Positions 43,780-52,860 are shown, numbered from the stretch's first letter. The stretch is 64,000 bases of DNA from Bacteroidales bacterium (GCA_022865305.1 JALHSP010000127.1:62001-126000), one strand, 5' to 3'. Notes: generated by a model from the sequence alone, not told the origin. Program-made: numbers and translations.

Positions 43780-44493
43780 ATGATCAACAGTTTACTGTTT
43801 ATTTCCATTGCGCCTGTCCTGATAATAGCCTCTTATATTAATTATCGTGACAGGTATGAAAAGGAACCTTTGTCCATTCTGTTAAAAGCTTTATTTACAG
43901 GTGTATTAATTGTATTACCTGTAGTTATTATTGAATATGTACTTTCTTTGTTTTCCAGGAATCTGGAGGGTCTTTCTGATGCTGCATATACCGCTTTTAT
44001 TGTAGCGGGTTTTACCGAGGAAGGAATGAAATACCTGGCATTTTATATGTTCTTCTGGAAAAACAAGAATTTCAATGAGAAGTTTGACGGGATTGTTTAC
44101 GCTGTCTTTATAGCATTGGGTTTTGCAGCGGTAGAGAATATCCTTTATGTAATTACGGGAGGTTTTGGCGTCGGAATTTTACGAGCTGTGACTGCAGTAC
44201 CTGCACATGCACTCTTTGGTATAATGATGGGATACTATTTTGGACTGGCCCGATTTAATCCTAAGCACCAATCTGCTTATCTTGTATTTGCTTTTATTTT
44301 GCCTTTTGTCTCGCACGGATTATACGATTTTCTGCTGATGGGAAATACCCAGTTTCTTATAATAGCTTTTATACCTGTATTTATATATTTCTGGATCAAT
44401 GGATTCCAAAAGATATCTAAACTATCAGATGCTTCCATCTTCAAAACTGGCATATCAGATGATCGGGATACTTCTGAAGACAATAATGTGTAA
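43780..44493 (+). CDS. PrsW-family intramembrane metalloprotease
   Basis: 237 residues, about seven membrane helices. The metal-site motifs are seen: FTEEGMKYL (EExxK, residues 85-95), AAVENILYV, HALFGIMMGYYFG and SHGLYDFLL, the His residues of the last two being likely zinc ligands. PrsW of Bacillus cuts an anti-sigma factor within the membrane. It begins 17 bases after the relA-like gene; the ECF sigma/anti-sigma pair lies 4.5 kb upstream on the same strand. Substrate here is unknown. Confidence 0.88.
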   Translation: MINSLLFISIAPVLIIASYINYRDRYEKEPLSILLKALFTGVLIVLPVVIIEYVLSLFSRNLEGLSDAAYTAFIVAGFTEEGMKYLAFYMFFWKNKNFNEKFDGIVYAVFIALGFAAVENILYVITGGFGVGILRAVTAVPAHALFGIMMGYYFGLARFNPKHQSAYLVFAFILPFVSHGLYDFLLMGNTQFLIIAFIPVFIYFWINGFQKISKLSDASIFKTGISDDRDTSEDNNV

Positions 44494-44501
44494 AAACCTG
44501 A

Positions 44502-47438
44502 TCAGTATCTTTTATCAGGTCTGACAGGAAGCCTGGCTAATTTCTCAACCTCAATTGACGCGTATCCGAACTCTTCGACAACTTTTCCAAGAATCAGGTA
44601 AGTTCCTGCGCCTTTAAACGGATAGTTTTTCAGAGACTGGGGGAAGTGAGTTGTGTCGAAAAAATTGCCTGCAGGATCAATAAAACAGCCAAAATTCATC
44701 CATTCCCTTTTAATTGTTTTAATGTATTTGATTGTCACAAGGTGGCCAACCATTCTTATTTTCTTTCCGGTATATCTTCCTATCTCAGAAGCTGTCGTAT
44801 CACCGCGAAAAGATGTTTCGAGCATATCAAACCAGGTCAAAGAAACCGGAAAACTTAAAAGTTCAATCTCATCATAAGCATCGTCAAGCTTATCCTGCTC
44901 AAGGTCGGGGAGGGTAAAATCCCTGACAGGATGGGAGAAAAGCGGCCTCATTGGTTCTGTCTTGCTCTTATTCATAATCATATGTGCTTCCCAGAGCAAA
45001 ACAGCTTTCGTCTTCCCTGTGAACCTGAATGCTCCGGCCCTTATAAGGAGGATAACCTGTTCAAGCCCCGGCCTCACTCTGGTAACGAAGTCATTAAGAT
45101 CCGTGAATGGTCCTTCGTCACGGCGTATCTCTTCAATTGACATTGCCAGTTTATCCTCAATACTCATAATATGAATGAAGCCAAGGTATATGTCTGTACC
45201 GTAAATAGTTGTCTTATAGTTACTTTTATTTACACAGGGCAGTTGTATGGTGGCGCCAAACCTTTTAGCTTCATGCACATATACCCACGTTCTGTAGAAG
45301 CCGCCGAAATTATTGATCACAGCCACCATGAACTCGAGCGGGAAATGCGCTTTGAGATAGAGACTCTGAAAACTCTCAACGGCATACGATGCAGAATGGG
45401 CTTTCGAAAATGAATACCCTGCAAAAGATTCGATCTGCCGCCATACCTCTTTTGTAATCTCTTCACTGTAGCCCTTCTCGCGGCAGTTTGAAAAGAACCT
45501 TTCAACAATACGCCGCATCTCCTGTTTCGACCTGTACTTGCCGCTCATCGCCCGGCGAAGTGTATCGGCATCAGCCAGGTCGAGACCGGCAAAATGATGG
45601 CATACTTTCAGAACATCCTCCTGGTAAACCATGACCCCGAATGTCTCGGCAAGCTGTTCTTTCATCACGGGGTGTATATATTCGAATGGGTCAGGATTAT
45701 GAAACCTGTAAATATATTCCCGCATCATCCCGGAGCGTGCAACACCTGGCCGTATTATGGAACTTGCAGCAACAAGGGTTGTGTAATCATCACACCTGAG
45801 TTTTTGCAGAAGTCCGCGCATTGAGGGGCTTTCAATATAAAAACATCCTTTTGTTTCACCTGTCTTCAGATATTCCTTAACCTTCCGGTCATTCTTGAAC
45901 TTCTGTATTGCATGAACATCCACATCAACCGAGCGGTTTCGCAATATGATCTCAGCGCTTTCACGTATATGACCAATACCGCGCTGACTGAGAATGTCGA
46001 GCTTCTCAAAACCTATCTCTTCGGCAGTGTACATATCCCACTGTGTTGTCGGGAAACCTTTCGGAGGCATATCAAGCGCTGTATAGCATGAAACCGGCTC
46101 TTCAGAAATAAGAATGCCGCCTGCGTGGATACTTCTCATATTCGGGAAATCAGCAATTTTCACGCCTGTTGAGAAAATAATGTCTGTTATCTCATTCCGG
46201 TTTGTCTCGGAAGAGGGATTATCAATGAGTGAGTCAATCTCTTCTTTAGGTAATCCGTGTATCTTCCCTAATTCCCTGACTATTGACTTTCCTCTGAAAG
46301 TGCTTATTGTACCGAGAAGGGCAGTATGGTTCAATCCGTACCTCTTGAAAATATAATCGATAACCTCGTCTCTTTCTTTCCATGAGTAATCAATATCGAA
46401 GTCGGGCGGGCTGCTACGTCTTGGGTTGATGAACCTCTCAAAGTAAAGGTTAAGATCAATCGGGTCAACATTAGTGATTTTCAGACAATAAGCAACAATT
46501 GAATTTGCCCCGCTTCCCCTGCCAACATGGTAAAATCCCCTTGCCATTGAATATCGTACGATATCCCATGTAATAAGGAAATATGCTGAAAAACCAAGGT
46601 TGTCTATTATCTCAAGTTCCTGCTTAATTCTTTTTTTTGCCTCATTATTCTGGTTTCCGTACCGGTATATCATTCCGTCCCAGGCCAGTTTTTCGAGTAG
46701 CAACTTATCGTCATACCTGCTGGCTGAAAATATCTTTTTATTCTTCTGATTGTCACGATCAAATGACAAGCTGCAGTCTTCAAGCAATTTATGTGTATTA
46801 CTGATTATTTCAGGATATTCAGCATAAGCTTTTCTGATATTCTCAGGAGTACAAAAGAACTCATTCTCCCCGGCACATTGCCATGACTGAAGGTGACTGA
46901 GGAGGATATTATTGTCGACAGCCCTCAGGCTTTTATGAATGAAAATCTCATTATCAGCAGCAAATGTCACAGGCTGCAGGATTACCATTGAGTTCCTGTT
47001 TATTGATGACGGGAGAGTAAGCAGTCTGTTAATCTCTTCCTGCTTTATACCTGTTCGCTCATTATCAAACAATTGGCGGTCAGGAAGTTTTTTCAGTGAA
47101 TATATTATGTACGATTCTGAAAACCGTGGTGCAGGAAACGGGATTGGTGTTTTTTCAAAATTGTGTTTTGACAGGAATTCATTTAGCTCTCTTAATCCTT
47201 TGTTATTACGTGCGATCCCTATATACTGCAGCTCATTGTCATTTCTGAATTCAATACCTGCAACAGGCCTGATGTTATTTTTGGTACATTCTCCCGCAAA
47301 TTCAGGTATTGCTGTCGAATTATTAATATCTGTAAGAACAATTGCATCTGTCCTTGCTGCCACTGCCTTTTGCACGAGCTGCTCCACGGACATTGTTCCG
47401 TAGCGAAGACTGTAATATGTGTGGCAGTTTAAATACAT
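44502..47438 (-). CDS. dnaE2: DnaE-type DNA polymerase alpha subunit, short error-prone form
   Basis: 978 residues, about 150-200 shorter than replicative DnaE. The N-terminal PHP domain (NCHTYYSLRYGTMSVEQLV, VLTDINNSTAIPEF) is followed by palm motifs GRGSGANSIVAYCLKI and DFDIDYSWKERDEVIDYI with the two catalytic Asp, then SIHAGGILIS, GVMVYQEDVLKV, the helix-hairpin-helix region and a C-terminal OB-like part (IRMVGHLVTIKYI). PHP His residues partly deviate from the proofreading type. Located after dinB and divergent from an S24 repressor, it matches the imuB-dnaE2-like mutagenesis cassette that copies damaged DNA. The gene symbol follows that role and is not exact. Confidence 0.88.
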   Translation of the reverse strand: MYLNCHTYYSLRYGTMSVEQLVQKAVAARTDAIVLTDINNSTAIPEFAGECTKNNIRPVAGIEFRNDNELQYIGIARNNKGLRELNEFLSKHNFEKTPIPFPAPRFSESYIIYSLKKLPDRQLFDNERTGIKQEEINRLLTLPSSINRNSMVILQPVTFAADNEIFIHKSLRAVDNNILLSHLQSWQCAGENEFFCTPENIRKAYAEYPEIISNTHKLLEDCSLSFDRDNQKNKKIFSASRYDDKLLLEKLAWDGMIYRYGNQNNEAKKRIKQELEIIDNLGFSAYFLITWDIVRYSMARGFYHVGRGSGANSIVAYCLKITNVDPIDLNLYFERFINPRRSSPPDFDIDYSWKERDEVIDYIFKRYGLNHTALLGTISTFRGKSIVRELGKIHGLPKEEIDSLIDNPSSETNRNEITDIIFSTGVKIADFPNMRSIHAGGILISEEPVSCYTALDMPPKGFPTTQWDMYTAEEIGFEKLDILSQRGIGHIRESAEIILRNRSVDVDVHAIQKFKNDRKVKEYLKTGETKGCFYIESPSMRGLLQKLRCDDYTTLVAASSIIRPGVARSGMMREYIYRFHNPDPFEYIHPVMKEQLAETFGVMVYQEDVLKVCHHFAGLDLADADTLRRAMSGKYRSKQEMRRIVERFFSNCREKGYSEEITKEVWRQIESFAGYSFSKAHSASYAVESFQSLYLKAHFPLEFMVAVINNFGGFYRTWVYVHEAKRFGATIQLPCVNKSNYKTTIYGTDIYLGFIHIMSIEDKLAMSIEEIRRDEGPFTDLNDFVTRVRPGLEQVILLIRAGAFRFTGKTKAVLLWEAHMIMNKSKTEPMRPLFSHPVRDFTLPDLEQDKLDDAYDEIELLSFPVSLTWFDMLETSFRGDTTASEIGRYTGKKIRMVGHLVTIKYIKTIKREWMNFGCFIDPAGNFFDTTHFPQSLKNYPFKGAGTYLILGKVVEEFGYASIEVEKLARLPVRPDKRY

Positions 47439-47451
47439 GTTGCTGGTTTTA

Positions 47452-47522
47452 TTCCCCCTTTGAAGGGGGTCAGGGGGATGTTTCTTTGAATTTTACACCC
47501 CCCAGCCCCCTCAAGGGGGGAG
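47452..47522. repeat. G/C-rich inverted repeat pair, second copy
   Basis: TTCCCCCTTTGAAGGGGGTC (47452-47471) and its reversed partner ending TCAAGGGGGGAG (47511-47522) around a 15-base AT-rich centre; nearly the same as 1725-1800. It lies between dnaE and dinB, where read-through is expected, so it may also affect the shared transcript. Confidence 0.85.
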
Positions 47523-47536
47523 TAATTAATCAGCGC

Positions 47537-48808
47537 TTAGTGCCCGAACCCATACATATAATATCCCTTTAGTCTTTCTTCCATCATTTCCTGCTCTTTT
47601 ACAGCGTTTTCAAGCTGTTTAAGGACTTTTTCATCCCTTTCGCTACTGGTCATTACCCCTGCAGCCCTCCTGACCGCATTTCGCCCGAAACGCTTTCTGA
47701 GCTTATCCATAGCCATATAGAGGCTTATTTTTTCGGGAGTATCGTCAAACATGTCGAGTTGCTGAACTCCTCTTACCATATGGCTGAATCTTACACCGAT
47801 AAGCCTGATAAGCATGCGTCTCTGGTACAATCTGCCGAAGAGCTCTTTGGCTATATCAGTGAGTACATGATCGAATGCAGTATATGGTATTCGTTTCTGA
47901 AGGGTGTGGGTATCAAAATTTGAGTATCGTATTTTTACTGTGACGCAAGAGGTGAGTTTCTCCTGTTTTCTCATTTCGTAGGCGATTTTTTCCACCATGC
48001 TTACCAGCAGCTGGTTAAGTCGCACCATATCAGTGGTATCTTTTTCAAAAGTGTGCTCGGTGCTTATCGATTTCTGTTCCGAGTAGCTGATAACGGGAGT
48101 AGAGTCTATACCGTTGGCTCTTTTCCACACTTCAATACCATTTTTGCCCATCAGTTTCTCGAGCATCTCTGCAGGAATATTTCTTAAGGTGTATATGGTT
48201 GCTATGCCCATCGAACGTAGTACATGATATGTCTTCTGACCTATCATAGGTATTTTTCTTATAGACAAAGGATCAAGGAAGGGGTGGACTATCTCTTTTC
48301 TTACCTCTATCTCGCCGTTTGGCTTTGCCTCACCGGTTGCGATCTTTGATACGGTTTTGTTTATTGAAAGCCCGATTGAAATTGGCAAGCCAGTCTCTTT
48401 TATTATATACTGGCGCAATTCATGCGACCACTGGTAGCATCCGTAGAAACGATCCATACCGGTAATATCGATATAGTGCTCATCAATCGATGATTTTTCA
48501 TAAAGCGGCGACCTTTCGGCAATTATCTCAGTTACTATGTTCGAATAGTTGCTGTATGATTCCATGTCGCCGCGTATTATTATGGCATCGGGGCACATAT
48601 TCCTGGCCATTTTCACGGGCATTGCAGAACTTACGCCATACTTCCTTGCCTCGTAACTGCAGCTCGATACCACCCCGCGGTCGGACATACCGCCTATTAT
48701 CACCGGTTTGCCGATAAGCCTGCTGTTCTTAAGTCTCTCCACCGATACGAAAAAGGTATCAAGGTCAAGATGCAGGATGGATCTGTCTATGTTGCCGACG
48801 ATGAACAT
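47537..48808 (-). CDS. dinB: DinB/Pol IV-type Y-family DNA polymerase
   Basis: 423 residues from MFIVGNIDRSILHLDLDTFF (start chosen because the catalytic DLD motif lies close to the N-terminus as in the family; the longer upstream frame crosses the operator region). Active-site acidic residues are in HLDLDTFFVSVE and in SSIDEHYIDITG; GVVSSCSYEARKYGVSSAMP, GLSINKTVSKIATGEAKPNG, RKIPMIGQKTYHVL complete palm and fingers; the little-finger domain ends with RLIGVRFSHM. It acts in translesion synthesis and probably works with the DnaE-type polymerase next to it (98 bases apart, same strand). A C-terminal helical tail (EKVLKQLENAVKEQ) follows. Confidence 0.93.
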   Translation of the reverse strand: MFIVGNIDRSILHLDLDTFFVSVERLKNSRLIGKPVIIGGMSDRGVVSSCSYEARKYGVSSAMPVKMARNMCPDAIIIRGDMESYSNYSNIVTEIIAERSPLYEKSSIDEHYIDITGMDRFYGCYQWSHELRQYIIKETGLPISIGLSINKTVSKIATGEAKPNGEIEVRKEIVHPFLDPLSIRKIPMIGQKTYHVLRSMGIATIYTLRNIPAEMLEKLMGKNGIEVWKRANGIDSTPVISYSEQKSISTEHTFEKDTTDMVRLNQLLVSMVEKIAYEMRKQEKLTSCVTVKIRYSNFDTHTLQKRIPYTAFDHVLTDIAKELFGRLYQRRMLIRLIGVRFSHMVRGVQQLDMFDDTPEKISLYMAMDKLRKRFGRNAVRRAAGVMTSSERDEKVLKQLENAVKEQEMMEERLKGYYMYGFGH

Positions 48809-48906
48809 ATTGTAAGTTATAAGTACTCCATACTTTAGCTCACTCCAAACTTTTTTGAAAAATATTTTGTAATCCTCTTGTTTATATAACAAATAAATTT
48901 TAGTTT

Positions 48907-48946
48907 TGATTAAAAATTAATCAAATATATGATTACAATATAATCA
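48907..48946. promoter_or_regulatory. Twin operators TGATTA-N5-TAATCA of the dinB/repressor promoter region
   Basis: Two palindromes with the same arms, TGATTA-AAAAT-TAATCA (48907-48923) and TGATTA-CAATA-TAATCA (48930-48946), 23 bases apart, in the 147 bases between the divergent dinB and S24 repressor genes. The second ends 9 bases before the repressor ATG. They are the best candidates for the binding sites of the repressor, controlling itself and the polymerases. Confidence 0.8.
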
Positions 48947-48955
48947 ATTTTTTAT

Positions 48956-49783
48956 ATGTACTTCGCATCCAACATAAAATTTTTAAGAAAAAGAAGGGGC
49001 AGAACACAGGATGATGTTGCTGTTGCCCTTAACCTTAAACGTTCAACCCTGAGCGGGTATGAGAACGGTGTTGCACAACCGGGGATAGAGATACTGGTCT
49101 CTTTTTCCCGTTACTTCAACATGTCGATTGATACAATGCTGAAAATAGACATGATGAAATTATCGGAAAGCCAGTTGGGTGAACTGGAAAGGGGATATGA
49201 CGCTTATATCAAAGGCAGCAATCTGAGGGTTCTTACGACGACAGTCGACCAGGATAACCTGGAAAACATTGAACTTGTACCGGAGAAGGCAAAAGCCGGA
49301 TATACTACAGGCTATGCCGATCCGGAATATATAGGGGAGCTGCCAAGGTTCCGGCTTCCCTTTCTTTCTGAGAAAAGAAAATACAGGACTTTCCAGCTTA
49401 AGGGTGATTCAATGCTTCCAATCCCTGACGGATCGTGGGTTACAGGAGAATTCCTGCAGGACTGGAGGGAAATAAAAAACGGCAAAGCTTATGTTGTCTT
49501 CACTATTAATGACGGGATCGTATTTAAAATTGTTGAAAACAATCTGGTTAACGAGGGGAAACTGGTTCTTTATTCGCTGAATCCGGTTTATGAACCTTAT
49601 GAGGTCCATATTAACGAAGTCAAGGAAATATGGAAGTTTGTAAACTATATTAGCAGCGAGCTTCCGGAACCCGTTCTCCCGGAAAAACAACTCATTCAGG
49701 CTGTAACCAGCATGAAGAACGATCTTGAGAGGATAAAAGCCAGGTTAGGAAAGGATATTTCTGATATAAAGGAGGTTGACTGA
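48956..49783 (+). CDS. LexA-like repressor: XRE HTH plus S24 self-cleaving peptidase
   Basis: 275 residues. N-terminal XRE helix-turn-helix (RKRRGRTQDDVAVALNLKRS, then STLSGYENGVAQPG), linker, and a C-terminal S24 domain. The cleavage bond is probably Ala114-Gly115 in KAKAGYTTGY, the Ser nucleophile Ser152 in LKGDSMLPIPDGS and the Lys191 base in GIVFKIV. A C-terminal coiled coil (IQAVTSMKNDLERIKARLG) follows. It should cleave itself when RecA filaments form and derepress dinB-dnaE. This type replaces LexA in many Bacteroidota. Divergent from dinB with the twin operators between. Confidence 0.9.
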   Translation: MYFASNIKFLRKRRGRTQDDVAVALNLKRSTLSGYENGVAQPGIEILVSFSRYFNMSIDTMLKIDMMKLSESQLGELERGYDAYIKGSNLRVLTTTVDQDNLENIELVPEKAKAGYTTGYADPEYIGELPRFRLPFLSEKRKYRTFQLKGDSMLPIPDGSWVTGEFLQDWREIKNGKAYVVFTINDGIVFKIVENNLVNEGKLVLYSLNPVYEPYEVHINEVKEIWKFVNYISSELPEPVLPEKQLIQAVTSMKNDLERIKARLGKDISDIKEVD

Positions 49784-49792
49784 CCAGATATT

Positions 49793-50329
49793 TTATTTAT
49801 TACAGGTCCACTTGTTTTTCTGAAAAGTAACAGGCAGCGGCTGGATTATGTCGATATTCTCCAGAGTGAATACTACATGAGGTAATTTCTGTAAATGACA
49901 GATATCTTTATTTGTATTGATGCCGGGAGAGTTCATAATAATGAAAAGTCCGGGTTCAATATAGTTGCGCAGGGCAGGGGATTCGCAAATTATCGGAGCC
50001 TTTGAAGGAATATGCTCCAGAATTTCAAAAAAGGCTTCCTCAAGAGTGCTGTCGGTCACTTTTGCAAAATATACTTTTATGGCACCTGCCCGAAGCATAC
50101 GTGATGTATCTTTTGATGTTTCCCTGTTTGTTTCTTCATAAACAGAATATCCTGATTCTTCCAGAATTGTGACCAATCCTTCAGTCACCTCGTGAAAATG
50201 CGGAGTAATTTTTATTCCAAATATCTTTAAATGCCGGTATTGTTCAATTATACGGCAAGCCATCGATGTTTTTCCCGATTTATTACCGGTTCCGGCTATT
50301 ATCAGAAGATTTGGAATTACCATCTTCAT
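49793..50329 (-). CDS. P-loop NTPase, MobB-like
   Basis: 178 residues with a Walker A GTGNKSGKT at residues 13-21 and the SIMIBI-type start (PNLLIIAGTGNKSGKTS). KIFGIKITPHFHEVTE and the later VYFAKVTDSTLEEAFFEIL and PIICESPALRNYIEPGLFII (a typical P-loop ESP switch) resemble MobB, the protein that helps insert GMP into molybdenum cofactor. The assignment is tentative: the chain is short and the family is not fixed. The window does contain a molybdenum hydroxylase (32790-35413), but 15 kb away. Confidence 0.6.
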   Translation of the reverse strand: MKMVIPNLLIIAGTGNKSGKTSMACRIIEQYRHLKIFGIKITPHFHEVTEGLVTILEESGYSVYEETNRETSKDTSRMLRAGAIKVYFAKVTDSTLEEAFFEILEHIPSKAPIICESPALRNYIEPGLFIIMNSPGINTNKDICHLQKLPHVVFTLENIDIIQPLPVTFQKNKWTCNK

Positions 50330-50343
50330 AAATATATAAAAAA

Positions 50344-50400
50344 CTCTGTGCCCTTTGTGTCTTCTCCGTATTCACAGAGAAGACACAGAGATCCACAGAG
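50344..50400. repeat. Long hairpin of CTCTGTG/CACAGAG and GTGTCTTCTC/GAGAAGACAC
   Basis: Outer arms CTCTGTG (50344-50350) and CACAGAG (50394-50400), inner 10-bp arms GTGTCTTCTC (50357-50366) and GAGAAGACAC (50377-50386), loop of 10. It lies between two same-strand genes and looks like a dispersed palindromic repeat. Confidence 0.8.
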
Positions 50401-50425
50401 GTATCCTGAACAGAGAATCTGTAAT

Positions 50426-50965
50426 TTATTCCTTTGTAAGCTCGATTATTAGTTGAATGATCTTCTCATTCTCCGATTCCGGGATCTTGCCTTTGTAAAT
50501 GGCTCTGCAAACCCTGTTTTTATCAAGTATAACCACAGTATAGTTATCTTTTGGCATACCCCACAAATTCTGTAACGTGGCATCATAGTCAAATAAGATG
50601 GTTGTTTTGAACTTTTTGGCTTTGTTCCTGGCAATTAAACGAATAGCACCATTCGGTAGCCATGTTGATTTGGTATCGGTAACTCCAATACCCTTAAAAT
50701 AGACACTGTCAATTATCCCATCTACTTTTACTGCCTTATCAATAACTTCATTATATGGTTCATTAAGATCCTTCTTATCAGGATCAACATAGTTGACTTG
50801 CAGTACTTTGCCTGCCCATGAATCCATTGTAAATTCTCTCTTGTTGGCATCCGGGAATTTCCATGCGGGTGCTTTCATGCCTACTTCAAGCTTTACACCT
50901 GTCTGCCCATGAATTGAAATCATTGCAATTGAGGTAAAGAAAAAGGTGAAGATCATTTTTTTCAT
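50426..50965 (-). CDS. Secreted thioredoxin-fold protein, YtfJ-like
   Basis: 179 residues with signal peptide (FFFTSIAMISIHGQ). The mature part has a thioredoxin-like order: VGMKAPAWKFPDANKREFTM, WAGKVLQVNYVDPDKKDLNE, TTILFDYDATLQNLWGMPKD, YTVVILDKNRVCRAIYKGKI. No CxxC is present, as in YtfJ, so a redox role is not assured; function of the family is unclear. The only Cys is in the NRVCR strand. Confidence 0.72.
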   Translation of the reverse strand: MKKMIFTFFFTSIAMISIHGQTGVKLEVGMKAPAWKFPDANKREFTMDSWAGKVLQVNYVDPDKKDLNEPYNEVIDKAVKVDGIIDSVYFKGIGVTDTKSTWLPNGAIRLIARNKAKKFKTTILFDYDATLQNLWGMPKDNYTVVILDKNRVCRAIYKGKIPESENEKIIQLIIELTKE

Positions 50966-51055
50966 ATGAGTGTTTTTTAATTAATAACGAAATATATGAA
51001 TTTTTTACTAAAAATTAATTTTCAGTGTTTTTTACATTAATCCGGTCAACAATAT

Positions 51056-51063
51056 TATTTTTG
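51056..51063 (+). promoter_or_regulatory. Possible -7 box (TATTTTTG) of typA
   Basis: TATTTTTG fits TAnnTTTG and lies 19 bases before the chosen typA start, which supports that start over the upstream ATG at 51025. Confidence 0.5.
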
Positions 51064-51081
51064 CAGGTCTTAAATATTTTT

Positions 51082-52860
51082 ATGCAGTCAATAAGAAATA
51101 TTGCGATAATTGCGCATGTGGACCATGGAAAAACAACATTGGTAGACAGGATCATCCAGGAGTGCAAAGTTTTTGATCAGAGAAAAGAAGCTGTGGATTT
51201 GATTCTGGATAGCAATGATCTGGAAAGGGAGAGGGGAATAACCATAATATCAAAAAACGTTTCTGTAAACTATAAAGGAGTAAAAATCAATATCATAGAT
51301 ACACCTGGTCATGCTGATTTTGGTGGTGAGGTTGAAAGGGTGCTGAAAATGGCCGATGGCGTTTTGCTGCTGGTTGATGCATTTGAAGGACCGATGCCAC
51401 AGACAAGATTCGTTCTTGGAAAAGCTATAAATCTTGGACTAAAACCAATTGTAGTTGTAAATAAGGTGGATAAGGAGAATTGCAGACCGGATGAAGTCCA
51501 GCAGGATATTTTCGAGTTAATGTTCAACCTTGATGCATCTGAGGAACAGCTTGATTTTGAGACAGTTTTCGGATCATCAAAATATGGTTGGATGAGCAAA
51601 GACTGGAGAAAACCTGCAACTGACATAACATACCTTTTGGATACAATTCTTGGGCAGATACCTGAACCGCCATATGTTGAAGGAACGGCTCAGATGCAGG
51701 TTGCTTCTCTCGATTATTCAAACTATGTCGGGCGGATAGCCATTGGAAGGGTATTCAGAGGTGATATAATTACTGGTAATGATTACACTCTGTGTAAAAG
51801 ACATGGTGAAGTAAAGAAAGTAAGGGTCAAAGAGCTTTATGTCTTTGAAGGATTAGAGAGAGTAAAAACTAAAAGTGTGAGGTGTGGCGATTTATGTGCC
51901 ATAATCGGACTTGAAGATTTTGAGATAGGGGATACCCTGGCTGACCTTCTTGCTCCTGAAGCTTTACAAAGAATTGAGATTGATGAACCTACAATGAGTA
52001 TGGTTTTCACTATCAATAGCTCACCACTTTTTGGGAAGGAGGGGAGATACGTTACATCCAGACACTTGAAAACCAGACTTTTAAGAGAGACTGAGAAGAA
52101 TCTTGCCTTGAAGGTTGAAGAAACAAAATCGGAAGATACTTTTGTTGTTTATGGAAGAGGTATACTGCATCTTTCCATTCTGATCGAAACAATGAGAAGG
52201 GAAGGTTATGAATTTCAGGTTGGAAAGCCAAAAGTCATTTATAAAGAAATAAATGGGATTAAATCAGAGCCTTACGAAACACTTACAATTGATTTACCGG
52301 CTGAATTTTCAGGGCGTGCAATCGAACTTGTCACGCAGCGGAAAGGCGAAATGATTTTGATAGAACCAAAGAGAGACCTGTTACATATTGAGTTTGATAT
52401 TCCATCAAGGGGACTTATCGGTTTGCGAAATAATATGCTGACAGCTACTTCGGGTGAGGCTGTTATGCATCACAGGTTCAGAGCTTATGATAAATATAAG
52501 GGAGATGGTCTTTTTATCAGGCAAAATGGTTCACTGATCTCTCTTGAACGGGGAATGGCAACAGGTTATGCTATAGACAGGCTTCAGGACAGAGGCAGAT
52601 TTTACATCGATCCGGGAGAACAGGTTTACAAGGGTCAGGTGATAGGGGAGTACACCCGTCCCAAAGATATTGAAGTCAATGTAGTTAAAGGTAAGAAGCT
52701 CACAAATATGAGGGCATCCGGATCAGATGAGAGCCTTTTAATTGCACCGAAACTGAGATTCTCACTGGAGGAATATATGGAACAGATTAAAGATGATGAG
52801 TATCTGGAAGTAACTCCATTAAGTCTTAGAATGAGAAAGATACCTGTTCGGAGGAACTAA
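51082..52860 (+). CDS. typA: Ribosome-associated GTPase TypA/BipA
   Basis: 592 residues from MQSIRNIAIIAHVDHGKTTL; an ATG 57 bases upstream lies before the promoter box and is less likely. GTPase motifs: G1 AHVDHGKTT, G2/G3 GITIISKNV and DTPGHADFGGEVERV, G4 VVNKVDKE. The EF-G-like domains III and V and the TypA-specific C-terminal domain follow (GRGILHLSILIETMRREGYE, SRGLIGLRNNMLTAT, ALTSLRMRKIP-like PLSLRMRKI). It assists ribosome function under stress and cold, and large-subunit assembly. Confidence 0.96.
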   Translation: MQSIRNIAIIAHVDHGKTTLVDRIIQECKVFDQRKEAVDLILDSNDLERERGITIISKNVSVNYKGVKINIIDTPGHADFGGEVERVLKMADGVLLLVDAFEGPMPQTRFVLGKAINLGLKPIVVVNKVDKENCRPDEVQQDIFELMFNLDASEEQLDFETVFGSSKYGWMSKDWRKPATDITYLLDTILGQIPEPPYVEGTAQMQVASLDYSNYVGRIAIGRVFRGDIITGNDYTLCKRHGEVKKVRVKELYVFEGLERVKTKSVRCGDLCAIIGLEDFEIGDTLADLLAPEALQRIEIDEPTMSMVFTINSSPLFGKEGRYVTSRHLKTRLLRETEKNLALKVEETKSEDTFVVYGRGILHLSILIETMRREGYEFQVGKPKVIYKEINGIKSEPYETLTIDLPAEFSGRAIELVTQRKGEMILIEPKRDLLHIEFDIPSRGLIGLRNNMLTATSGEAVMHHRFRAYDKYKGDGLFIRQNGSLISLERGMATGYAIDRLQDRGRFYIDPGEQVYKGQVIGEYTRPKDIEVNVVKGKKLTNMRASGSDESLLIAPKLRFSLEEYMEQIKDDEYLEVTPLSLRMRKIPVRRN

